Shown here in pieces: positions 51,565 through 55,313 of a DNA stretch of 55,313 nucleotides (position 1 is the first letter of the stretch; each line of letters starts with the position of its first letter). The DNA is taken from NCBI GenBank assembly GCA_001179885.1, contig CVSD01000053.1, forward strand, positions 7,501 to 62,813. The letters run 5' to 3'. The notes under the pieces are model-generated. The model saw only the letters and a program-made list of their open reading frames with translations, did no database searches and was not told the origin of the DNA. The translations under genes were made by a program, and so were the position numbers. This DNA is from Candidatus Pelagibacter communis (lineage in GTDB: Bacteria; Pseudomonadota; Alphaproteobacteria; Pelagibacterales; Pelagibacteraceae).

Positions 51565-52239
51565 ATGGAAGCTGATATTTCATCTCAAGCAGTAGGACTA
51601 GCGTCAAATACTGATTTCTCTCTGCTAAGTTTATTCATTCGTGCAGACATTATAGTCAAATCTGTAATTATAATATTGATAGCTTGTTCTATTTATTCTT
51701 GGGCTGTTATTATAGAAAAAATCAGATTATTTAAAAAGATAAACCAATCTACAGAAGATTTTGAGAGGAAATTTTGGAATTCTAAGTCTGCAGAGTCATT
51801 TTATAATAATTTACCAGCAAATACAGAAGATCCTATGGCATTAGTTTTTAAAGATGCAATGCAAAATTTATTAAAGAGAAGATCAAAAGCTGATTTACAC
51901 GATAGAATGACTACAATGTTAGAAACAGGTATTGAAAAACAAATGTCCAAAATAAGTAAAGGGTATACTTTTTTAGCTACTGTAGGTTCCACAGCACCAT
52001 TTATAGGTTTGTTCGGAACTGTTTGGGGAATTATGAATTCATTTCAGTCCATTGCTATTTCACGAAATACAAGCTTAGCTATTGTTGCACCTGGAATTGC
52101 AGAAGCACTATTTGCTACCGCATTAGGATTGTTGGCAGCTATACCAGCTGTAATCGCTTATAATAAATTTAACAATGACTCAGGTTTATATTCTAAAAGA
52201 TTAGAAAATTTTTCAAAAAGATTTTTAACTATAATTTAG
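51565..52239 (+). CDS. tolQ: TolQ, inner-membrane proton channel subunit
   Basis: The 224-residue membrane protein has a first helix (VIIILIACSIYSWAVIIEKIRLF), a cytoplasmic segment (residues about 60-125) and a pair of helices in TFLATVGSTAPFIGLFGTVWGIMNSFQSI and IAEALFATALGLLAAIPAVIAY, as in TolQ/ExbB. It works with TolR and TolA to energise outer-membrane constriction in division. It heads the tolQRAB-pal cluster, one base before tolR. Confidence 0.93.
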   Translation: MEADISSQAVGLASNTDFSLLSLFIRADIIVKSVIIILIACSIYSWAVIIEKIRLFKKINQSTEDFERKFWNSKSAESFYNNLPANTEDPMALVFKDAMQNLLKRRSKADLHDRMTTMLETGIEKQMSKISKGYTFLATVGSTAPFIGLFGTVWGIMNSFQSIAISRNTSLAIVAPGIAEALFATALGLLAAIPAVIAYNKFNNDSGLYSKRLENFSKRFLTII

Positions 52240-52240
52240 T

Positions 52241-52657
52241 ATGGCTTTCAAATTTAATCGTTCATCCAAAGAACCAATGAGCGAAATAAATGTAACACCA
52301 TTTGTTGATGTTATGTTGGTTCTGTTAATTATTTTTATGGTTACAGCTCCATTGCTAACTGTTGGTGTTCAAGTTGATTTACCCGAAAGTTCTGCCGACT
52401 CTCTCCCTGAAGAAGCAGAACCATTAACACTCTCTATAAATTCAAAAGGTGAAATTTTTATTCAAGAATCGAAAGTAGAGTATGAAAAAATCATCGCTAA
52501 AGTATTAGCTGTATCGAAAAACAGAACAGACACGAGAATTTATGTAAGAGGTGACAAAACAATAAATTATGGAAGAGTGCTTGAAATTATGGGTTTATTA
52601 TCTGGATCTGGTTTTACAAAAGTAGCACTTATTTCCGAGCCATATAAAGAAAGGTAA
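52241..52657 (+). CDS. tolR: TolR, ExbD-family
   Basis: The 138-residue protein has MSEINVTPFVDVMLVLLIIFMVTAPLLTVGVQVDLP, a single membrane helix with the conserved proton-path Asp, and a periplasmic domain ending in DKTINYGRVLEIMGLLSGSGFTKVALIS. It pairs with TolQ. A five base gap separates it from tolA. Confidence 0.94.
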   Translation: MAFKFNRSSKEPMSEINVTPFVDVMLVLLIIFMVTAPLLTVGVQVDLPESSADSLPEEAEPLTLSINSKGEIFIQESKVEYEKIIAKVLAVSKNRTDTRIYVRGDKTINYGRVLEIMGLLSGSGFTKVALISEPYKER

Positions 52658-52662
52658 CAAAA

Positions 52663-53472
52663 GTGAATAGAAGTATTTTAATTTCTTCTGTTTTACATTT
52701 AATTTTGATAATGATTACAGCATTTAGTTTACCTTTTTTAGCAAAAAAACCCATTGATCTCCCCCCAATAGTCTCAGTAGAGTTAATACAAATTACAGAT
52801 AAAACAAATATTCCATATGCGCCAAAAGCAAAAAAAACTATCGAAAAAATTAAAGAAAAAGAAAAAAAATTAGTATCAGAACAAGCTCCACCAAAAAAAG
52901 TAAAAAAAATAAAGCCAGATTCTGTACCAATGCCAGATGATAAAGTTAAAAAAATAGAGGAAATAAAAGAGGACAAGCAAAATCCAGAAAAAATTGATAA
53001 CGAGGTAAAACAAGTTTCTGAGTTTGAAAAAAAAGAATTATTTGATCCAAATAATATTGCTGCATTAATCGACAAATCTAAAACTGAAAGCGCTGAGACA
53101 ACAACAAAAACAGATAAAGTAACACAAGACCAACAAAAAAATCTTGAAAACTTAGGATTATCTTTAAGTGAAGAAGATGCTTTAAAAGCACAAATATTTG
53201 GATGCTGGAGTATTCCTTTGGGATTACCTTATAATGAAAATTTATTGGTGAGAATTAAATTGCAATTAAATCCAGATGGAACAGTGATGCAATCAGAAAT
53301 ATTAGATCATGCCAGAATGAACAGACCAGGTCAAGGATTCTACAAAGTTCTTGCTGAAAGTGCTTTAAGAGCAATTAAATTATGTCAACCATTAAGAGTT
53401 CCAACAACGGGGTATGAAAGATGGAAAGAATTACAATTAAATTTTGATGCAAGAGAGATGCTAGAAGGATAA
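52663..53472 (+). CDS. tolA: TolA-like periplasmic protein
   Basis: A single N-terminal helix (ILISSVLHLILIMITAFSLPFL) is followed by a long charged, proline- and lysine-rich spacer (about residues 30-165). A C-terminal domain follows (IFGCWSIPLGLPYNENLLVRIKLQLNPDGTVMQSEI...ALRAIKLCQPLRVP) that resembles the TolA/TonB C-terminal fold. At 269 residues the spacer is much shorter than in E. coli TolA (about 420 in all). It spans the periplasm to the outer membrane and Pal. Start at GTG, five bases after tolR. Confidence 0.87.
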   Translation: MNRSILISSVLHLILIMITAFSLPFLAKKPIDLPPIVSVELIQITDKTNIPYAPKAKKTIEKIKEKEKKLVSEQAPPKKVKKIKPDSVPMPDDKVKKIEEIKEDKQNPEKIDNEVKQVSEFEKKELFDPNNIAALIDKSKTESAETTTKTDKVTQDQQKNLENLGLSLSEEDALKAQIFGCWSIPLGLPYNENLLVRIKLQLNPDGTVMQSEILDHARMNRPGQGFYKVLAESALRAIKLCQPLRVPTTGYERWKELQLNFDAREMLEG

Positions 53473-53481
53473 TATAAAATT

Positions 53482-54822
53482 ATGAAAAAAATTATTATTT
53501 TATTTTTTGTTTGGTTATTACAAAGTAATGCCTTAGCTTTAATTGAGGTGGACATTACTAGAGGAAACTTAAATCCACTCCCAATAGCAGTGTCTCCATT
53601 ATCAATTGATGATGAGTCTCGAAAAAGTTTTGAAAAAATTTTAAAAAAAAAGAATATTGGCTCAGAAATTTCCACAGTAGTTGAGAATAATTTAAAAATT
53701 TCTGGACTTTTTAATCCATTAGATAAAGATGCTTTTTTACAAGCACCTGATATTGCAAATTTAAAACCACGTTTTGAAGATTGGAATTTGATTAAAGCCC
53801 AAGCTTTAATTACTGGAAAAGTAAAATTTATTGATGATAAGTTAAGAGTTGAATTTAGATTATGGGATGTATTAGCAGGTAAAGAAATGATGGCACTTGC
53901 TTTTACTACAGTTCCAAATAATTGGAGACGTGTTGGACATATTATAACTGATAAAGTTTACGAGAGATTAACTGGGGAAAAAGGTTATTTTGATACAAGA
54001 ATTATTTATGTTGCTGAGGAAGGACCAAAAACAAAAAGAATAAAAAAATTGGCCATTATGGATCAAGATGGTGCAAATAATAAATTTTTAACTTTAGGAA
54101 ATGAACTTGTTTTAACACCTAGATTTAACCCCACAAATCAGATGGTTACATATTTGTCTTACTTTAGAAATTTACCAAGAGTATATCTTCTTGATATAGA
54201 AACAGGAATTCAAGAGGTTGTAGGTGATTTTCCTGGAATGACTTTTGCCCCTAGATTTTCACCAGATGGAAAAAAAATAATTATGAGTTTTGCAAAAGAT
54301 GGAAATTCAGATATTTATACGATGGATTTAGAAAATAGAATTGTAGAAAAAATTACTAATCATCCTTCGATTGATACATCACCTTCGTATTCCCCAGATG
54401 GAAAATTTATATGTTTCAATTCTGATAGAAGCGGATATCAACAAATTTACGTTATGAAAAGTGATGGAACTAATGTTAAAAGAATTTCGTTTGGAAAAGG
54501 TTTATACGGTACTCCAGTATGGTCCCCTCGAGGAGATTTAATTGCATTTACAAAATTACATAAAGGAAAATTTTATATTGGTGTAATGAGAACCGATGGC
54601 AGTGGGGAAAGATTGCTCACAGAAAATTATTATCAAGAAGCTCCATCATGGTCACCAAATGGAAGAGTACTAATTTTTTATAGAGAGACCAAAACAGATA
54701 ACAAGGGAGATGGTTTTTCAGCTAAATTATGGTCAATTGATTTAACAGGCTATAATGAAAGGCTTGTTGATACCCCGTCAGATGCCTCAGACCCATCATG
54801 GTCATCATTATTAACTAATTAA
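53482..54822 (+). CDS. tolB: TolB, periplasmic beta-propeller
   Basis: A signal peptide ([18 protein letters not shown]) leads a 446-residue protein with an N-terminal domain (about residues 20-160). A six-bladed propeller built from WD-like repeats follows, such as [42 protein letters not shown] and [11 protein letters not shown], which are TolB hallmarks. It binds Pal and shuttles between Pal and the Tol complex. It lies 9 bases after tolA. Confidence 0.95.
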   Translation: MKKIIILFFVWLLQSNALALIEVDITRGNLNPLPIAVSPLSIDDESRKSFEKILKKKNIGSEISTVVENNLKISGLFNPLDKDAFLQAPDIANLKPRFEDWNLIKAQALITGKVKFIDDKLRVEFRLWDVLAGKEMMALAFTTVPNNWRRVGHIITDKVYERLTGEKGYFDTRIIYVAEEGPKTKRIKKLAIMDQDGANNKFLTLGNELVLTPRFNPTNQMVTYLSYFRNLPRVYLLDIETGIQEVVGDFPGMTFAPRFSPDGKKIIMSFAKDGNSDIYTMDLENRIVEKITNHPSIDTSPSYSPDGKFICFNSDRSGYQQIYVMKSDGTNVKRISFGKGLYGTPVWSPRGDLIAFTKLHKGKFYIGVMRTDGSGERLLTENYYQEAPSWSPNGRVLIFYRETKTDNKGDGFSAKLWSIDLTGYNERLVDTPSDASDPSWSSLLTN

Positions 54823-54907
54823 CTTAAAATATCTTGATTTTTTAACTTGAAACATCTAATTAGTTGTGAAAAAGTTAATAATAAGAAATATTGACCAAGG
54901 AGCAATA

Positions 54908-55313
54908 ATGAAATTAAACAAAATTCTAAAAAACGCCTTTTTAGTAACAGTTGCGTGTTTAGTATTATCTGCATGTGCCACTTCAAAGAAATCATCAGGC
55001 CAAATGCAAAGTGATGTTTACACAGGAACTGACACTGTAGAATATTTAGCATCAGGGGTACCTGACAGAGTTTTCTTTGCAACAAATGAAACAGTATTAA
55101 CGACTGCTTCAAGAGAGACTTTAAGAAAACAAGCGGCATGGTTAAGAAAAAATTCTAAAATCACAATTGTTTTAGAAGGACATGCTGACGAAAGAGGAAC
55201 TAGAGAATACAACTTGGCTCTTGGAGAAAGAAGAGCTAATGCTGCTAAAGATTATCTTAAAATTAATGGGCATAATTATAGAGAAATATCAAGAGCACTA
55301 ATTAAAGCTCAAA
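54908..55313 (+). CDS. pal: Pal peptidoglycan-associated lipoprotein, partial; 3' end replaced by tkt sequence
   Basis: The protein begins with a lipoprotein signal (lipobox LSAC, Cys23) and shows the OmpA-like peptidoglycan-binding domain: [44 protein letters not shown] strong AAGGAG (54897-54902) precedes the ATG by five bases. The true Pal sequence ends at about base 55250 (residue 115). After that the reading frame is an in-frame copy of transketolase residues 211-230 ([18 protein letters not shown]), which is not Pal sequence. The real gene should continue for about 40 residues. Confidence 0.9.
   Translation, partial: MKLNKILKNAFLVTVACLVLSACATSKKSSGQMQSDVYTGTDTVEYLASGVPDRVFFATNETVLTTASRETLRKQAAWLRKNSKITIVLEGHADERGTREYNLALGERRANAAKDYLKINGHNYREISRALIKAQ
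55251..55313 (+). repeat. 63 base exact inverted copy of tkt joined to pal (likely chimera)
   Basis: These bases are the exact reverse complement of 47434-47496. They have no business in pal, and they end at the window edge, so this is most likely an amplification or assembly artefact rather than real genome structure. Confidence 0.85.

Noticed and set aside
52629-53075. A 148-residue minus-strand frame in the tolA region
   Set aside because: It is a serine/phenylalanine-rich shadow of the lysine-rich TolA spacer, with no motif, and overlaps two clear genes.
53385-55212. Minus-strand frames in tolB and pal, including 54819-55139
   Set aside because: They lie opposite strongly conserved tolB and pal and show no recognisable protein pattern.

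Overview
The window looks like a SAR11-type alphaproteobacterium (Candidatus Pelagibacter or a close relative). The evidence is the very AT-rich sequence, tightly packed and overlapping genes, small proteins, and alphaproteobacterial neighbours (TrcR/DUF1013, DUF4164-zapA, pntAA-pntAB-pntB, tolQRAB-pal). A 5S rRNA gene stands alone at the right edge of a large surface-polysaccharide island. That matches my memory of published SAR11 genomes, in which hypervariable region 2 lies between the 23S and 5S rRNA genes. I could not check this against a database.

Region 1 (1-35968) is the island. It holds genes for activated sugars, glycosyltransferases, a polymerase and a flippase, and has very A-rich coding strands with many long A tracts. 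(a) 1-5157: the end of a methyltransferase-like gene, an FAD oxidoreductase, an LIC12162-family transferase, a NeuB-type synthase and an SpsF-like nucleotidyltransferase, together suggesting a nonulosonic-acid-like sugar. (b) 5287-10998: six close-packed genes (divergent GAPDH homologue, FAA-hydrolase-family protein, KdsB, 2-hydroxyacid dehydrogenase, Gfo/Idh oxidoreductase, DUF4910 protein) of unknown joint function. (c) 12384-26916: fourteen abutting or overlapping genes. The first five (SDR, KdsB-like, dehydroquinate-synthase-like cyclase, radical SAM/SPASM, SDR) could make a CMP-activated carbocyclic sugar. The rest give CDP-glucose-derived deoxysugars, glycosyltransferases, a Wzy/WaaL-type protein, a WecA-type initiating transferase and an unusual epimerase-PglF fusion. 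(d) 26938-35968: FkbM methyltransferase, PglK-like ABC flippase, GDP-mannose 3,5-epimerase, WecG/TagA transferase, gmd-fcl, a GT-C-like membrane protein and a DPM1-like transferase.

Region 2 (36021-55313) is conserved backbone. It starts with the lone 5S gene, which has a good promoter of its own. Next come rpmJ, a tiny aa3 oxidase subunit, the transhydrogenase operon, a transaldolase-like gene, and initiator tRNA on the minus strand. A minus-strand block follows: rpsU, trcR, rpmE, suhB, efp, thiE, fba, pgk, gap, tkt. The window ends with plus-strand DUF4164-zapA-fau-ymdB-yebC-ruvC and tolQRAB-pal. The gap-pgk-fba-tkt set supplies lower glycolysis/gluconeogenesis and the non-oxidative pentose phosphate route. 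The island needs fructose- and mannose-derived nucleotide sugars, so the two regions are linked metabolically.

The last 63 bases (55251-55313) are an exact inverted copy of part of tkt (47434-47496) spliced into pal, so the right end is probably an amplification or assembly chimera. No gene-free stretch exceeds 300 bases. The longest is 12159-12383, a divergent intergenic region in which I see nothing beyond likely promoters.
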